In this document: positions 9,272 to 18,467 of the stretch, in pieces | How the letters are laid out: each line of letters starts with the position of its first letter | Position numbering within the stretch: the stretch's first letter is position 1 | DNA from: Brevibacillus sp. DP1.3A | Lineage (GTDB): Bacteria > Bacillota > Bacilli > Brevibacillales > Brevibacillaceae | NCBI RefSeq assembly: GCF_013284245.2 | Contig: NZ_CP085876.1 | Span: 207,501-267,500 of the forward strand | Direction of reading: 5' to 3' | DNA: 60,000 nt | Translations under genes and position numbers: made by a program | Notes under the pieces: generated by a model | What the model saw: only the letters and a program-made list of their open reading frames with translations | Database searches by the model: none | What the model was told of the DNA's origin: nothing

Positions 9272-10360
9272 ATGTTACGCCGAGTAGGAAAATTCATTTT
9301 TGTTTTGATTGGTGGCGGATTAGGGTATCGATTTGGTGACGAATTGTTCTCGTTGCTCGATCCACTGTTAAACTTTGGTGTAGTAGCCGGATCGCAATAT
9401 ATTGGAGCTGTACTAGGTGCCATCTTGTTTTTCTTTTTAGCGAATTGGGTTGTGGATTATGTTCTGCGCATCGTTCGATGGGGTGAAGAGACACTCGTCA
9501 AAATGCCGGTTGTCGATGTGATGTTCGGAGCGATGGGGTTGATTAGTGGTCTTATTATTGCATTCTTATTATTCCTGCCCATCAGTAAAATTCCGATTCC
9601 ATTTGTAGGAGATCTTTTGCCGTTAATTGTTTCCGGGTTGCTTGGTTATTTGGGCTTCCAGGTAGGATTTCGCAAGCGGGACGAGATTATGTCGGTATTT
9701 TCGATTGGACGTAAGGATAAGAAAAAGGAAAGTGCAACATCCGCCACTACCTTGGAAAATAAAATTCTCGATACCAGTGTCATCATTGACGGACGCATCG
9801 CAGATATTTGCCGTACCGGCTTTCTGGAAGGGGTACTAGTCATTCCGGGATTTGTGCTAGAGGAGCTGCAGCATATCGCCGATTCCTCCGATGTACTGAA
9901 GAGAAACCGCGGTCGTCGTGGTCTGGATATCTTGAACAAGATTCAAAAAGAAATGAAGGTAAAGGTCCAGATTTGGGAAGGCGATTTTGAAGAAGTATCC
10001 GAGGTGGATAGCAAGCTGATCAAGCTCGCTAAGCTCATTGGCGGAAAGGTCGTAACAAACGACTTTAACCTGAACAAGGTATGTGAGCTGCAAGGTGTTG
10101 CGGTATTGAACATCAATGATTTGGCGAATGCAGTCAAGCCCGTAGTTTTACCTGGAGAAGAGATGAACGTTCAAGTCATCAAGGATGGGAAAGAGCACGG
10201 TCAGGGTGTCGCTTATCTGGACGATGGCACGATGATTGTTGTAGAGGGCGGACGAGAATACATTGGAAACGACGTCGATGTTCTCGTAACGAGTGTGCTG
10301 CAAACTTCAGCAGGACGTATGATCTTCGCCAAACCAAAGTTGCTGGAACGAGCGTTATAG
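9272..10360 (+). CDS. yacL: YacL-type membrane protein with PIN and TRAM domains
   Basis: 362 residues. About four transmembrane helices fill residues 1-125. A PIN-type nuclease domain then starts at [15 protein letters not shown] (D167 is its first acidic residue), and a C-terminal TRAM RNA-binding domain covers about 300-360. PIN-TRAM proteins are predicted membrane-anchored ribonucleases; the substrate is unknown. ATG 9272 follows a near-perfect AAAGGAGGTGA. In Bacillus it also sits between disA and ispD. Here pssA and a minus-strand gene have come between disA and it, and it has its own promoter. Confidence 0.92.
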   Translation: MLRRVGKFIFVLIGGGLGYRFGDELFSLLDPLLNFGVVAGSQYIGAVLGAILFFFLANWVVDYVLRIVRWGEETLVKMPVVDVMFGAMGLISGLIIAFLLFLPISKIPIPFVGDLLPLIVSGLLGYLGFQVGFRKRDEIMSVFSIGRKDKKKESATSATTLENKILDTSVIIDGRIADICRTGFLEGVLVIPGFVLEELQHIADSSDVLKRNRGRRGLDILNKIQKEMKVKVQIWEGDFEEVSEVDSKLIKLAKLIGGKVVTNDFNLNKVCELQGVAVLNINDLANAVKPVVLPGEEMNVQVIKDGKEHGQGVAYLDDGTMIVVEGGREYIGNDVDVLVTSVLQTSAGRMIFAKPKLLERAL

Positions 10361-10386
10361 AAAGACAACAGGAGAGGGATGAATCA

Positions 10387-11073
10387 GTGAGTACGGGTGT
10401 CGTGATCGTTGCAGCCGGTTCGGGTAAACGAATGGGTGGACAACGCAACAAGTTGTGGTTACCGCTTGCGGGCGAGCCGATCTTGGCTCATACGGTACGT
10501 CTTTTTGCTACTCATCCCGACATTGATGAAGTCGTGCTAGTGGTGAGTGAAGCAGACCACGCAGAAGTAATGTCCTTGATCTCGGCTGAAAAGCTGACGG
10601 TTGTGGTTACTCTGGGTGGAGCAGAGCGACAAGACAGTGTGAGAAATGGCTTGGCATCACTATCCGCAAATTGCGATTACGTACTGGTTCACGATGCTGC
10701 TCGTCCTTTCGTCACTCGCAAACAGATCAGTGACATGATCAAACAGGTGCAACAAGATCAGGCAACGATCATGGCAGTACCTGTCAAAGATACGATTAAA
10801 GTGGTGGGGGCAAAAGGACTTGTAGAGTCAACCCCGGCACGGGAGAGCTTGTGGGCGGTTCAAACCCCACAAGCTTTTCGTATGTCTTTATTGCGAGAGG
10901 CACATCAGGCAGCGGAGGCAGCGGGGAAGCTGGGTACGGATGATGCGATGTTGGTTGAGTGGCTGGGTCATCCGGTATCGATTCTGCACGGAAGCTATGA
11001 GAACATTAAGATTACTACGCCAGACGATCTGTGGTTTGGTGAAGAGATATTGCGGAAACGAAAGGGAGAGTAG
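10387..11073 (+). CDS. ispD: 2-C-methyl-D-erythritol 4-phosphate cytidylyltransferase
   Basis: 228 residues. Third enzyme of the MEP isoprenoid pathway, joining CTP to MEP. The N-terminal nucleotide-binding loop AAGSGKRMG (9-17) and the later VHDAARPF and DDAMLVEWLG motifs are typical. GTG 10387 is the start: the ATG at 10379 runs into a stop after three codons, and AGGAGAGGG sits about 9 nt before the GTG. The stop is 3 nt before the ispF start. The pair is encoded together, as in many bacteria, and feeds undecaprenyl phosphate and menaquinone synthesis. Confidence 0.96.
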   Translation: MSTGVVIVAAGSGKRMGGQRNKLWLPLAGEPILAHTVRLFATHPDIDEVVLVVSEADHAEVMSLISAEKLTVVVTLGGAERQDSVRNGLASLSANCDYVLVHDAARPFVTRKQISDMIKQVQQDQATIMAVPVKDTIKVVGAKGLVESTPARESLWAVQTPQAFRMSLLREAHQAAEAAGKLGTDDAMLVEWLGHPVSILHGSYENIKITTPDDLWFGEEILRKRKGE

Positions 11074-11076
11074 CTC

Positions 11077-11550
11077 ATGCGTATTGGACAAGGTTTTGAC
11101 GTGCATCAATTAGTAGAGGGGCGTCCATGCATTATCGGAGGCGTCACCATTCCGTATGAAAAAGGCTTGCTAGGGCATTCTGACGCGGATGTTCTCCTCC
11201 ATGCGATTAGTGACGCGATTCTTGGAGCGATTGGTGAAGGGGATATTGGCCGTCATTTCCCAGATACAGACCCGGCTTTCAAGGATGCGGATAGCGTAAA
11301 GCTGCTGGAGCATGTATGGAAGTTGGTTCGGGAGCGCGGCTACCGCTTAGGAAACGTGGATGCAACGATCATTGCTCAAGCGCCGAAAATGGCGCCATAC
11401 ATCCCACAAATGTGTGAAGTCATTGCACGCGTGCTGGAAGCAGACGATCTCTCGCAAGTGAATGTGAAGGCGACGACATCGGAGAAACTCGGTTTTACAG
11501 GTAGAGGAGAAGGAATCGCTGCTCAGGCAGTATGCTTGCTTGTCAAGTAG
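11077..11550 (+). CDS. ispF: 2-C-methyl-D-erythritol 2,4-cyclodiphosphate synthase
   Basis: 157 residues, the usual family length. It cyclises CDP-ME 2-phosphate and releases CMP in the MEP pathway. The zinc ligands D8, H10 and H42 are in place in GFDVH and LLHAISDAI, and the C-terminal [14 protein letters not shown] motif is complete. The enzyme is a trimer. It starts 3 nt after ispD, with its ribosome binding site (AAAGGGAGAG) inside the ispD 3' end, so translation is coupled. Confidence 0.97.
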   Translation: MRIGQGFDVHQLVEGRPCIIGGVTIPYEKGLLGHSDADVLLHAISDAILGAIGEGDIGRHFPDTDPAFKDADSVKLLEHVWKLVRERGYRLGNVDATIIAQAPKMAPYIPQMCEVIARVLEADDLSQVNVKATTSEKLGFTGRGEGIAAQAVCLLVK

Positions 11551-11637
11551 AAGGGCAAGGTGTAACATAAAGCCTTAGATACGTTTTTACTTAGGTCAAG
11601 GTTATAGCCTTTTACATTCATAAGGATGGTGCTACCA

Positions 11638-13104
11638 ATGGCGAAAGAAATTCGCACTCGTTATGCGCCGAGTCCTACGGGGCATTTACACATCGGCGGT
11701 GCGCGAACAGCGCTCTTCAATTATCTTTTTGCGAAACATCACGGTGGTTCGTTCATCGTTCGGATTGAAGATACGGACCAAACGCGCAATAAGGAAAATG
11801 CGGACGAAGAACAAATGAAAAACCTGAAATGGCTCGGCGTAACTTGGGAAGAAGGTACAGACGTTGGTGGACCATATGGACCGTACCGTCAAACTGAGCG
11901 CCTGGACATTTATCGGAAATATATCGATCAACTGCTGGCAGAAGGCAAAGCGTACTACTGCTACGCGACAAAAGAAGAGCTGGATGCAGAACGTGAAGAA
12001 CAGCTCGCTCGTGGAGAAACACCACGCATTCTGGAAAAGCACCGCCATGTAACGGACGAGCAGCGTGCTCAATACGAAACAGAAGGGCGAGTGCCATCCA
12101 TTCACTTCCTCGTTCAGGATAATCGCGAGTATGTCGTGAACGACCTGATTCGTGGCCAGGTAACATTCGACTCCAACGAGATGGGCGATTTCGTTATTTG
12201 CCGTCCGGATGGAATTCCTACATACAACTTCGCTGTTGTAGTGGATGACTATTTGATGAAAATTAGCCACGTCATTCGTGGAGAAGAGCATCTGTCCAAC
12301 TCGCCTCGTCAATTGATGATTTATGAAGCGTTTGGCTGGGAAGCGCCTGACTTTGCTCACTTGGCACTGATCCTCAACCAAGATGGCAAAAAGATGTCCA
12401 AGCGCGACGAGAGCATTCTCCAGTTCATTGAACAGTACCGTGATCTCGGCTTCTTGCCAGAAGCAATCGTGAACTTCCTTGTTCTTCTGGGATGGTCTCC
12501 AGGTGGCGAAGAAGAGATTTTCTTAATGGAAGATCTGATCAAGCTGTTCTCAATGGACCGCGTGAATAAGTCGCCAGCTGTGTTTGATGCAACGAAGATG
12601 AACTGGATGAACAACTTCTATTTGAAGCGCCAACCGCTGGATATGATCACAGATATGTGTATCCCGCATCTGCAAAAAGCTGGCTTCATCGAAGAGAATT
12701 TGTCTGCTGAGAAGCGCGAATGGGTTCGCAGTATCGTAGGCTTGTACCAAGAGCAAATGTCCTACTGTGCGCAAATCGTTCCGTTGGCAGCTCTTTTCTT
12801 CCTCGACGAAGTGGTGTACGATGAAGAAGCAACTCTGGTGCTGAAAGAACCACAATTGCCGGAAGTACTTGCTTCCTTTGTGAAACACCTTTCTGCCCAG
12901 GATGCATATAATGTGGATGTTATTAAAGCGGTACTCAAAGACGTGCAAAAGGAAACGGGTCACAAAGGCAAGGCATTGTTCATGCCGGTCCGCGTAGGAG
13001 CAACTGGTCAAGCGCATGGTCGCGATCTGGCGGAGACGTTGTATCTGCTTGGACGCGACAAGGTGATTGCACGTGCAGAGCAAGTAATTACAAACGGTCA
13101 GTAA
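11638..13104 (+). CDS. gltX: Glutamyl-tRNA synthetase
   Basis: 488 residues, class I aminoacyl-tRNA synthetase. The HIGH-type motif HLHIGG is at 16-21 and KMSKR at 252-256. The C-terminal anticodon-binding helical domain is full length. In Bacillales lacking GlnRS this enzyme also charges tRNA-Gln with glutamate for GatCAB to amidate; I infer the same here. ATG 11638 is 8 nt after AAGGATGG. An in-frame ATG at 11626 overlaps that site and is rejected. The upstream 87 bp show no T-box. Confidence 0.96.
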   Translation: MAKEIRTRYAPSPTGHLHIGGARTALFNYLFAKHHGGSFIVRIEDTDQTRNKENADEEQMKNLKWLGVTWEEGTDVGGPYGPYRQTERLDIYRKYIDQLLAEGKAYYCYATKEELDAEREEQLARGETPRILEKHRHVTDEQRAQYETEGRVPSIHFLVQDNREYVVNDLIRGQVTFDSNEMGDFVICRPDGIPTYNFAVVVDDYLMKISHVIRGEEHLSNSPRQLMIYEAFGWEAPDFAHLALILNQDGKKMSKRDESILQFIEQYRDLGFLPEAIVNFLVLLGWSPGGEEEIFLMEDLIKLFSMDRVNKSPAVFDATKMNWMNNFYLKRQPLDMITDMCIPHLQKAGFIEENLSAEKREWVRSIVGLYQEQMSYCAQIVPLAALFFLDEVVYDEEATLVLKEPQLPEVLASFVKHLSAQDAYNVDVIKAVLKDVQKETGHKGKALFMPVRVGATGQAHGRDLAETLYLLGRDKVIARAEQVITNGQ

Positions 13105-13140
13105 GTGTTGGCTGGTTCTCTTTTATAAATAATGAATGCA

Positions 13141-13433
13141 ACGATCAGGAGAAGTACAACAGTCTGCACATCTACAGAGAGGATGGATAGGTGAGAGCCA
13201 TCTGGTGTGCCCTGTATGGAAATGCCCCTGTGAGCAATGAGCTGAACCTATCTTTTTGAAAAGATATCAGTAGGCGCCATCGGCTTCCCGCCGTTATCGG
13301 GATATGAGCGAGATTTGCTCATGACTGTTGTGAGTTTTTAGTGACAGTGATGACGATCTAAGCAGAGTGGAACCACGGTAAACCCGTCTCTGTCCCTTCG
13401 TGTTTGAGGGGATAGGGGCGTTTTTTATTTTTT
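13141..13433 (+). ncRNA. T-box riboswitch upstream of cysE-cysS
   Basis: The 449-bp gene-free stretch 13105-13553 holds a T-box leader. Stem I material begins at 13141 (GATCAGGAGAAGTA, AGAGAG). The T-box bulge is AGAGTGGAACCACGG (13364-13378), and the terminator follows. The specifier codon is probably TGC (13223-13225), for cysteine, from its place before the 3' side of stem I and from the genes controlled; a second TGC is at 13208. Uncharged tRNA-Cys should pair with the TGGA bulge and favour antitermination, turning on cysE and cysS. Confidence 0.85.
13385..13433 (+). terminator. T-box-controlled terminator
   Basis: A 12-bp stem (13385-13396 with 13409-13420, several G-T pairs) is followed by TTTTTT-A-TTTTTT. 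Its 5' arm starts right after the T-box motif, as expected for the alternative antiterminator pairing. Confidence 0.85.
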
Positions 13434-13442
13434 GAAAAGGTA

Positions 13443-13497
13443 GTTCAAAAAGTGGTTCTCGCTCCTTTCTCGATGCTGAAAAGACAACTTTTTGAAC
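13443..13497. repeat. Palindromic element between T-box and cysE
   Basis: A perfect 11-bp inverted repeat, GTTCAAAAAGT (13443-13453) and ACTTTTTGAAC (13487-13497), brackets 33 nt. No T run follows, so it is not an ordinary terminator. It lies between the T-box terminator and the cysE ribosome binding site and is not part of the usual T-box design. It may be a small dispersed intergenic repeat. See findings. Confidence 0.6.
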
Positions 13498-13553
13498 CCT
13501 GACATTGAGGTTGAACGTGAGCAGGTAAATCAGGCAGGAGGTGCCACCCAAAA

Positions 13554-14219
13554 ATGTTAGCACAGATGAGAGATGACATTCATGCTGTTTTTGAACGAGA
13601 CCCGGCTGCGCGAAGTACGCTGGAAGTCGTTATGACCTATTCCGGTTTGCACGCGATATGGGGGCACCGGATTGCCCACAGGCTCTGGAAGGCTGAGCTG
13701 TGTACACTCGCCCGAATTGTCTCTCAACTATCCCGTTTTTTCACGGGAATTGAGATTCACCCGGGCGCAACAATTGGCCGCGGACTGTTCATTGACCATG
13801 GCATGGGTGTTGTGATCGGAGAGACGTGCGAAATCGGAGACCATGTAACGATTTATCAAGGGGTTACACTCGGGGGAACAGGTAAGGAAAAAGGAAAGCG
13901 TCACCCTACGATCGGCAATGATGTCATTATTGCGACGGGAGCAAAGGTGTTGGGCTCCTTCAAAATTGGCGATAATTCAAAGATAGGGGCTGGTGCCGTT
14001 GTCTTGCAGGAGGTACCGCCTAACTCGACCGTAGTAGGAATCAAGGGACGCATCGTCATCCAGGATGGCAAACGGGTCAAAAATGATTTGGACCATGTAA
14101 ACATGCCAGACCCGGTAGCGGATACGATTCGTATGATGCAAAAGGAAATTGAGCAATTACGTAAAGAATTGGAGCTTTTGAGGGAGGATAAAAAGAACGA
14201 TGGGCATTCAGCTGACTAA
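13554..14219 (+). CDS. cysE: Serine O-acetyltransferase
   Basis: 221 residues. It transfers acetyl from acetyl-CoA to serine, the first step of cysteine synthesis. The N-terminal helical domain (1-65) is followed by a left-handed beta-helix of hexapeptide repeats (about 70-170) with catalytic-region motifs [18 protein letters not shown] and GVTLGGTGK. The lysine/glutamate-rich tail is unstructured. ATG 13554 is 10 nt after GGAGGTG; ATG 13566 is a weaker alternative. Its last 20 nt overlap cysS, coupling the synthesis of cysteine and of Cys-tRNA under one T-box. Confidence 0.96.
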   Translation: MLAQMRDDIHAVFERDPAARSTLEVVMTYSGLHAIWGHRIAHRLWKAELCTLARIVSQLSRFFTGIEIHPGATIGRGLFIDHGMGVVIGETCEIGDHVTIYQGVTLGGTGKEKGKRHPTIGNDVIIATGAKVLGSFKIGDNSKIGAGAVVLQEVPPNSTVVGIKGRIVIQDGKRVKNDLDHVNMPDPVADTIRMMQKEIEQLRKELELLREDKKNDGHSAD

Positions 14220-15606
14220 CACGATGTCGCGGCGAAAGGAACCGTTTCACACATTGGAGCCAGGAAAGGTAAAAATGTACGTGTGCGGCCCGACTGTGTA
14301 CAACTACATCCACATTGGAAATGCGCGCCCTGCCATTGTATTTGATACACTGCGCCGTTACTTGAAATATCGTGGATACGAAGTGACGTTCGTGCAAAAT
14401 ATTACGGACGTAGAAGACAAACTGATTCGTGTAGCGAATCAGGAAGGTGTCACTGTCAAAGAAGTGGCTGATCGATACACAGATGCGTACAATGCTGATC
14501 TGAAATCACTGAACGTATCGCCACCGGATATTCAACCGCGAGTGATGCAGACAATTCCGGAGATCATTGAATTCGTGCAAGGGCTGATTGAAAAAGGCTT
14601 TGCCTACGAGAGTGAAGGTGACGTCTATTTCCGCACAGGACGTTTTCAGGAATACGGAAAGCTATCGCATCAACCGTTGGATGATTTGCAGGCAGGTGCT
14701 CGTGTAGAAATCAACGAGAAAAAGGAACATCCCTTGGACTTCGTGCTTTGGAAAGCGGCCAAGACCGGAGAAGTTACCTGGGACAGTCCGTGGGGCGAAG
14801 GAAGACCAGGATGGCATATTGAGTGCTCGGCAATGGCCCTGAAGTTTTTGGGTGAGGAAATCGATATCCATGCGGGCGGAACAGACCTTGTGTTCCCGCA
14901 CCATGAGAACGAAATTGCTCAGTCGGAGTGCTTTACGGGTAAAGTCTTTGCTCGCTACTGGCTACACAACGGGATGCTCAATATCGATAACGAAAAAATG
15001 TCCAAATCCCTCGGGAATTTCTTGCTTGCACGCGATCTTTCGGAGAAATTCGGCGGTCAATTAATTCGCTTCTTTATGCTTCAGGGGCACTATCGCAACC
15101 CGATCAATTTTAGCGAAGAGTTGATCGAACAGGCGGCAAATGGTATGGAGAGAATCAAGACTGCGTATACGAATCTGTCCCATCGCCTGGATACCGTGCG
15201 CGCAGAAGAGCCGAATGATCAGGCACAGGAGCAGGCACGAATCATTGGAGAGCTTCGCGAGCGTTTCATTGCTGAGATGGATGATGATATCAATACAGCT
15301 AATGCCATTACAGTTATTTTTGACGTCGTGAAGGAAGCCAACCTGTATTTGCGTCATCAAAATGTAGGCGAAACCGAAGTTCGTGCGTACATGGATTTGT
15401 TGGTGGAGTTGACGGAGGTTCTTGGTCTTGAAATTGCAGAAGAGCAGGAGCTGTTGGATAGTGAGATTGATGCGTTGATCGAAGAGCGCACAGAAGCTCG
15501 CAAAGCAAGAGATTTTGCCCGTTCTGACGAAATCCGCGATCTGCTCGCAGCAAAAGGAATCGTGCTGGAGGACACGCCACAAGGTGTTCGCTGGCGTCGA
15601 AAGTAA
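14200..15606 (+). CDS. cysS: Cysteinyl-tRNA synthetase
   Basis: 468 residues, class I synthetase that charges tRNA-Cys. HIGN is at 38-41 and KMSKS at 266-270. Zinc and cysteine-recognition residues include C29 (MYVCGP) and those in GWHIECSAM and the FPHHENE stretch. The C-terminal DALR and anticodon-binding region is complete. ATG 14200 sits within the last codons of cysE and has AGGGAGGA 11 nt upstream. It shares the T-box leader with cysE, so it should respond directly to uncharged tRNA-Cys, its own substrate. Confidence 0.97.
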   Translation: MGIQLTNTMSRRKEPFHTLEPGKVKMYVCGPTVYNYIHIGNARPAIVFDTLRRYLKYRGYEVTFVQNITDVEDKLIRVANQEGVTVKEVADRYTDAYNADLKSLNVSPPDIQPRVMQTIPEIIEFVQGLIEKGFAYESEGDVYFRTGRFQEYGKLSHQPLDDLQAGARVEINEKKEHPLDFVLWKAAKTGEVTWDSPWGEGRPGWHIECSAMALKFLGEEIDIHAGGTDLVFPHHENEIAQSECFTGKVFARYWLHNGMLNIDNEKMSKSLGNFLLARDLSEKFGGQLIRFFMLQGHYRNPINFSEELIEQAANGMERIKTAYTNLSHRLDTVRAEEPNDQAQEQARIIGELRERFIAEMDDDINTANAITVIFDVVKEANLYLRHQNVGETEVRAYMDLLVELTEVLGLEIAEEQELLDSEIDALIEERTEARKARDFARSDEIRDLLAAKGIVLEDTPQGVRWRRK

Positions 15607-15623
15607 GGGGCCGAAGAAAATAG

Positions 15624-16028
15624 ATGCAAAAAGAAGAACTAACCCGAGATCCTAATCTGACAAATCCACTCGTGCTTGCCTTCCTCGGGGATGCTACCTA
15701 TTCGCATTGTGTCAGGTATCATTTGATCGCCAAGGGGCTGGTTAAACCAAACCAGCTCCACAAGGCGGCCAACCGCTATGTTTCAGCGAAAGCACAGGCC
15801 AATGTGTTGTTGACGTTAATGCCCACATTGCCGGAGGAAGAATTGAGTGTAGTGAAGCGGGGGCGGAATGCCAAATCCGGCTCCAGTGCCAAGAACGCCG
15901 ATATTATCGACTACCGTCATGCAACGGCTTTTGAAGCATTGATCGGGTACCTGTACTTGAGTGGAAAAGAAGAGCGGATCGCTGAAATTGTGCAGCAGGC
16001 TTTTGCCATAGTGGAAGGAGAATCATGA
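15624..16028 (+). CDS. mrnC: Mini-ribonuclease III
   Basis: 134 residues, a dimeric RNase III catalytic domain without a dsRNA-binding domain. It trims 23S rRNA ends in Bacillus. The signature FLGDATY (20-26) contains the metal-binding aspartate D23, and a second acidic cluster lies in FEALIGYLYL. ATG 15624 is directly preceded by an in-frame TAG, so the start cannot be further upstream. The ribosome binding site is poor (AAGGGG, 13 nt away), suggesting low or coupled translation after cysS. Followed 1 nt later by rlmB, another 23S-related enzyme. Confidence 0.95.
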   Translation: MQKEELTRDPNLTNPLVLAFLGDATYSHCVRYHLIAKGLVKPNQLHKAANRYVSAKAQANVLLTLMPTLPEEELSVVKRGRNAKSGSSAKNADIIDYRHATAFEALIGYLYLSGKEERIAEIVQQAFAIVEGES

Positions 16029-16029
16029 A

Positions 16030-16785
16030 ATGAGTGAAGAGTGGATTCTGGGGAAAAACCCCGTCATCGAGGCTTTGCGATCAGGCCGTACGATTAATAA
16101 GATTTGGATTGCAGAGGGAACGAATAAAAATCTGATGGGACCTGTCTATGCCTTGGCGAAAGAACAGGGTGTCATTGTGACGACGGCGAATCGCAAAAAG
16201 CTGGATCAGCTCGTGTCGACGGACAACCATCAGGGTGTAGTGGCTTCTGTTGCTGCTTACGATTATGTAGAAGTAGACGATATTTTGAAGCTGGCAGAGG
16301 AAAAAAACCAGGCGCCGTTCATTTTGCTGCTGGACGAGCTGGAAGATCCGCATAACCTTGGTTCCATCATGCGGACAGCCGATGCAGTCGGTGCTCATGG
16401 TGTCATCATTCCAAAGCGCCGTTCTGTCAGTCTTACGGCAACGGTGGCAAAAGCTTCGGCAGGGGCGATCAACTACGTGCCAGTAGCGCGAGTGACGAAC
16501 TTGGTTCGTACCATGGAAGAGCTCAAAGAACGCGGTGTTTGGATCGCAGGAACAGACGCGAGTGCCAAACAAGATTTCCGTCAGGGTGACTATACGATGC
16601 CACTTGCGATTGTCATTGGCAGCGAAGGAAAAGGTATGAGTCGCCTCGTGCGGGAAAACTGTGATTTTCTGTACAGCCTTCCGATGGCGGGCAATGTTAC
16701 CTCACTCAACGCTTCTGTAGCAGCTGCCTTGTTGATGTATGAAGTCTATCGCTCCAGGAGTCCAATTCCGACTCGGGTGAAATGA
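16030..16785 (+). CDS. rlmB: 23S rRNA 2'-O-methyltransferase, RlmB/TrmH family
   Basis: 251 residues, SPOUT-class knot methyltransferase. The N-terminal substrate-binding domain (1-75) starts ILGKNPVIEAL. The knot motifs are LEDPHNLGSIMRTADA, VIGSEGKGMSRL and LPMAGNVTSLNASVA, the last two forming the SAM-binding trefoil knot. The expected target is the guanosine equivalent to G2251 in the 23S P-loop, which I infer from family. Its ribosome binding site AAGGAGAA is inside mrnC, and the genes are 1 nt apart. It forms a tight unit with mrnC and yacP. Confidence 0.93.
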   Translation: MSEEWILGKNPVIEALRSGRTINKIWIAEGTNKNLMGPVYALAKEQGVIVTTANRKKLDQLVSTDNHQGVVASVAAYDYVEVDDILKLAEEKNQAPFILLLDELEDPHNLGSIMRTADAVGAHGVIIPKRRSVSLTATVAKASAGAINYVPVARVTNLVRTMEELKERGVWIAGTDASAKQDFRQGDYTMPLAIVIGSEGKGMSRLVRENCDFLYSLPMAGNVTSLNASVAAALLMYEVYRSRSPIPTRVK

Positions 16786-16786
16786 C

Positions 16787-17311
16787 ATGGCAAAACGAAA
16801 AGCCAAGCAGCTGTTGATCGTAGATGGATACAATATCATCGGCGCCTGGCCCGATCTGCGCCTGCTGAAGGATCAAGAGCGGATGGACGAGGCGCGTGAT
16901 CAATTAATCGCAAAAATGGCAGAGTACCAGAGCTACACTGGTGTGCAGGTCATCATTGTCTTTGATGCGTACAACGTTCCTGGCATTGGCCGTCAAATGG
17001 AAGACTTCCAAGTTGAAGTTTATTTTACGAAGAAAAAGGAGACGGCTGACGAAAAAATCGAGCAGTTAGTCTCCCAATTTCACAATAAAAATCGACAAAT
17101 TTACGTGGCAACTTCTGACTATACGTCGCAACGTGTCATATTTGGGCAGGGAGCTTTGCGCAAATCTGCCCGGGAGTTGTTGCTCGATATGGAAAATGCG
17201 GGGAAAGAAATCAAGAAACAAGTCGAAAAAACGCAAGAAGACGGCTTCTCCAGGCGGATTTCGCTGAATGATGAAATAGCGAAAATATTCGAAAAATGGA
17301 GAAGGGAATAA
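16787..17311 (+). CDS. rae1: NYN-domain endoribonuclease (Rae1/YacP)
   Basis: 174 residues, PIN-like NYN domain. The N-terminal LLIVDGYNII and later VIIVFDAYN and VATSDYTSQ motifs carry the acidic active-site residues. In Bacillus YacP (Rae1) cleaves mRNA in the ribosomal A site. The protein is basic, as expected for ribosome binding. It starts 1 nt after the rlmB stop with no good Shine-Dalgarno sequence, so translation is probably coupled. The sigH promoter overlaps its last codons and stop region. Confidence 0.92.
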   Translation: MAKRKAKQLLIVDGYNIIGAWPDLRLLKDQERMDEARDQLIAKMAEYQSYTGVQVIIVFDAYNVPGIGRQMEDFQVEVYFTKKKETADEKIEQLVSQFHNKNRQIYVATSDYTSQRVIFGQGALRKSARELLLDMENAGKEIKKQVEKTQEDGFSRRISLNDEIAKIFEKWRRE

Positions 17312-17322
17312 CTTGGATTCGG

Positions 17323-17352
17323 TTGACGCTTTTTTACGGCATCATGTATAAT
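17323..17352 (+). promoter_or_regulatory. Promoter of sigH
   Basis: TTGACG (17323-17328), 18 bp, TATAAT (17347-17352), starting 12 bp after the yacP stop. The gene therefore has its own vegetative promoter. In Bacillus sigH is repressed by AbrB at this position; I cannot read an AbrB site from sequence. Confidence 0.85.
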
Positions 17353-17394
17353 AGCGCTATCTATTGGAGAAACCGGTTGGCGGAGGGATCATTT

Positions 17395-18045
17395 GTGAGT
17401 GTTGACCTCAAGGAGTTAAAACATGCCCAATATGAACTAATGACCGACGAAGAAGTAGTCGACCTGGTTCGCGATAATGACGCCGAAGCTTTGGAGTATT
17501 TGATCAACAAATACAAGAACTTCGTCCGTGCCAAAGCGAGATCCTATTTTCTTATTGGGGCTGACCGCGAAGACATCGTGCAGGAAGGGATGATCGGACT
17601 GTACAAGTCTATTCGCGACTTCCGAGGAGACAAGCTCACGTCGTTCAAGGCATTTGCCGAGCTGTGTATTACCCGTCAGATCATTACCGCGATCAAGACG
17701 GCGACACGCCAAAAGCACATCCCGCTCAATTCTTACGTCTCATTGGACAAGCCTATATACGATGAAGATTCTGACCGCACACTACTCGATGTGATCTCGG
17801 GAACCAAGGTGACCGATCCAGAGGAATTGTTTATCAATCGGGAAGAATTCGATGACATCGAGGGCAAGATGAGTGAAATCTTGAGTGACTTGGAGCGCCA
17901 GGTTCTCATGCTTTACTTGGACGGACGATCCTATCAGCAGATTGCTGTTGAACTGAAGCGTCATGTCAAGTCTATCGATAATGCATTACAAAGAGTCAAG
18001 CGCAAGCTAGAGCGCTATTTAGAAGGAAGAGAGATTCATCTGTAA
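17395..18045 (+). CDS. sigH: RNA polymerase sigma-H factor
   Basis: 216 residues, against 218 in Bacillus subtilis. Directs early sporulation and stationary-phase genes such as spo0A and spoIIA. Region 2 includes DREDIVQEGMIGLYKSIRDF (core binding and -10 recognition). Region 4 includes the helix-turn-helix GRSYQQIAVELKRHVKSIDNA for -35 recognition. GTG 17395 with GGAGGG 7 nt upstream is chosen. A longer reading from 17296 would start inside yacP and upstream of the promoter. A terminator overlaps its 3' end. Confidence 0.96.
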   Translation: MSVDLKELKHAQYELMTDEEVVDLVRDNDAEALEYLINKYKNFVRAKARSYFLIGADREDIVQEGMIGLYKSIRDFRGDKLTSFKAFAELCITRQIITAIKTATRQKHIPLNSYVSLDKPIYDEDSDRTLLDVISGTKVTDPEELFINREEFDDIEGKMSEILSDLERQVLMLYLDGRSYQQIAVELKRHVKSIDNALQRVKRKLERYLEGREIHL

Positions 18046-18068
18046 GAGAGAATCTCTCTTTTTATTTT
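18027..18068 (+). terminator. Intrinsic terminator overlapping the sigH stop
   Basis: An 11-bp perfect stem (18027-18037 with 18050-18060) has the sigH stop codon in its 12-nt loop and ends in a T-rich run. The last coding bases of sigH form the 5' arm. Confidence 0.85.
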
Positions 18069-18105
18069 GGAAGCAAAAGGACTTCAGGTTGTCAAGTCAT
18101 TTTGT

Positions 18106-18134
18106 TTGACATGGGTATTTCGGTATGATAAATT
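18106..18134 (+). promoter_or_regulatory. Probable promoter of rpmG-secE-nusG
   Basis: A perfect TTGACA (18106-18111) is followed after 17 bp by TAAATT, a 4/6 match to the -10. A TATGAT nearby is spaced too closely to fit. The leader to rpmG is about 145 nt and I see no known regulatory RNA in it. Confidence 0.6.
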
Positions 18135-18285
18135 TATTTAGGTAGCCATAGACTCTTATCTCTCTGTTCTATGGTTACTTAGGTGAATGAAATGGTCTGG
18201 AAAAAGTAGCGGTTTTCCCGTACTATTTATCATCGGGGTACTTTTAACTAATAGCAGGTTTGAAATGAGATGGAGGTGGCAATAA

Positions 18286-18435
18286 ATGCGAGTAAACATC
18301 ACGTTGGCGTGCACCGAGTGTGGCGAGCGTAACTATATCTCCACAAAGAACAAGCGCACCACTACTGAACGTGTTGAACTGAAAAAGTATTGCTCCCGTG
18401 ACAAGAAGCAAACCCTTCATCGCGAGACGAAGTAA
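18286..18435 (+). CDS. rpmG: Ribosomal protein L33
   Basis: 49 residues read directly from the sequence, [13 protein letters not shown] to LHRETK. A 50S protein near the E site. C9-x2-C12 and C36 are present but the fourth cysteine of the zinc ribbon is replaced (YCSRDKK), so zinc binding is unlikely or incomplete. This resembles the Zn-independent paralog of Bacillus. ATG 18286 is preceded by TGGAGGTGG. Its stop overlaps an in-frame ATG of the secE reading frame (TAATG). Confidence 0.95.
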   Translation: MRVNITLACTECGERNYISTKNKRTTTERVELKKYCSRDKKQTLHRETK

Positions 18436-18467
18436 TGGTTGATGCGACGAAGTCAGGGGGTGGCAAA

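Noticed and set aside
11551..11637. Possible T-box or leader upstream of gltX
   Set aside because: No T-box motif (TGGNACC) or terminator stem; only imperfect short repeats were seen.
13294..13563. 89-codon minus-strand frame across the T-box and palindromic element
   Set aside because: It covers structured non-coding RNA and the cysE start and has no ribosome binding site or homology.
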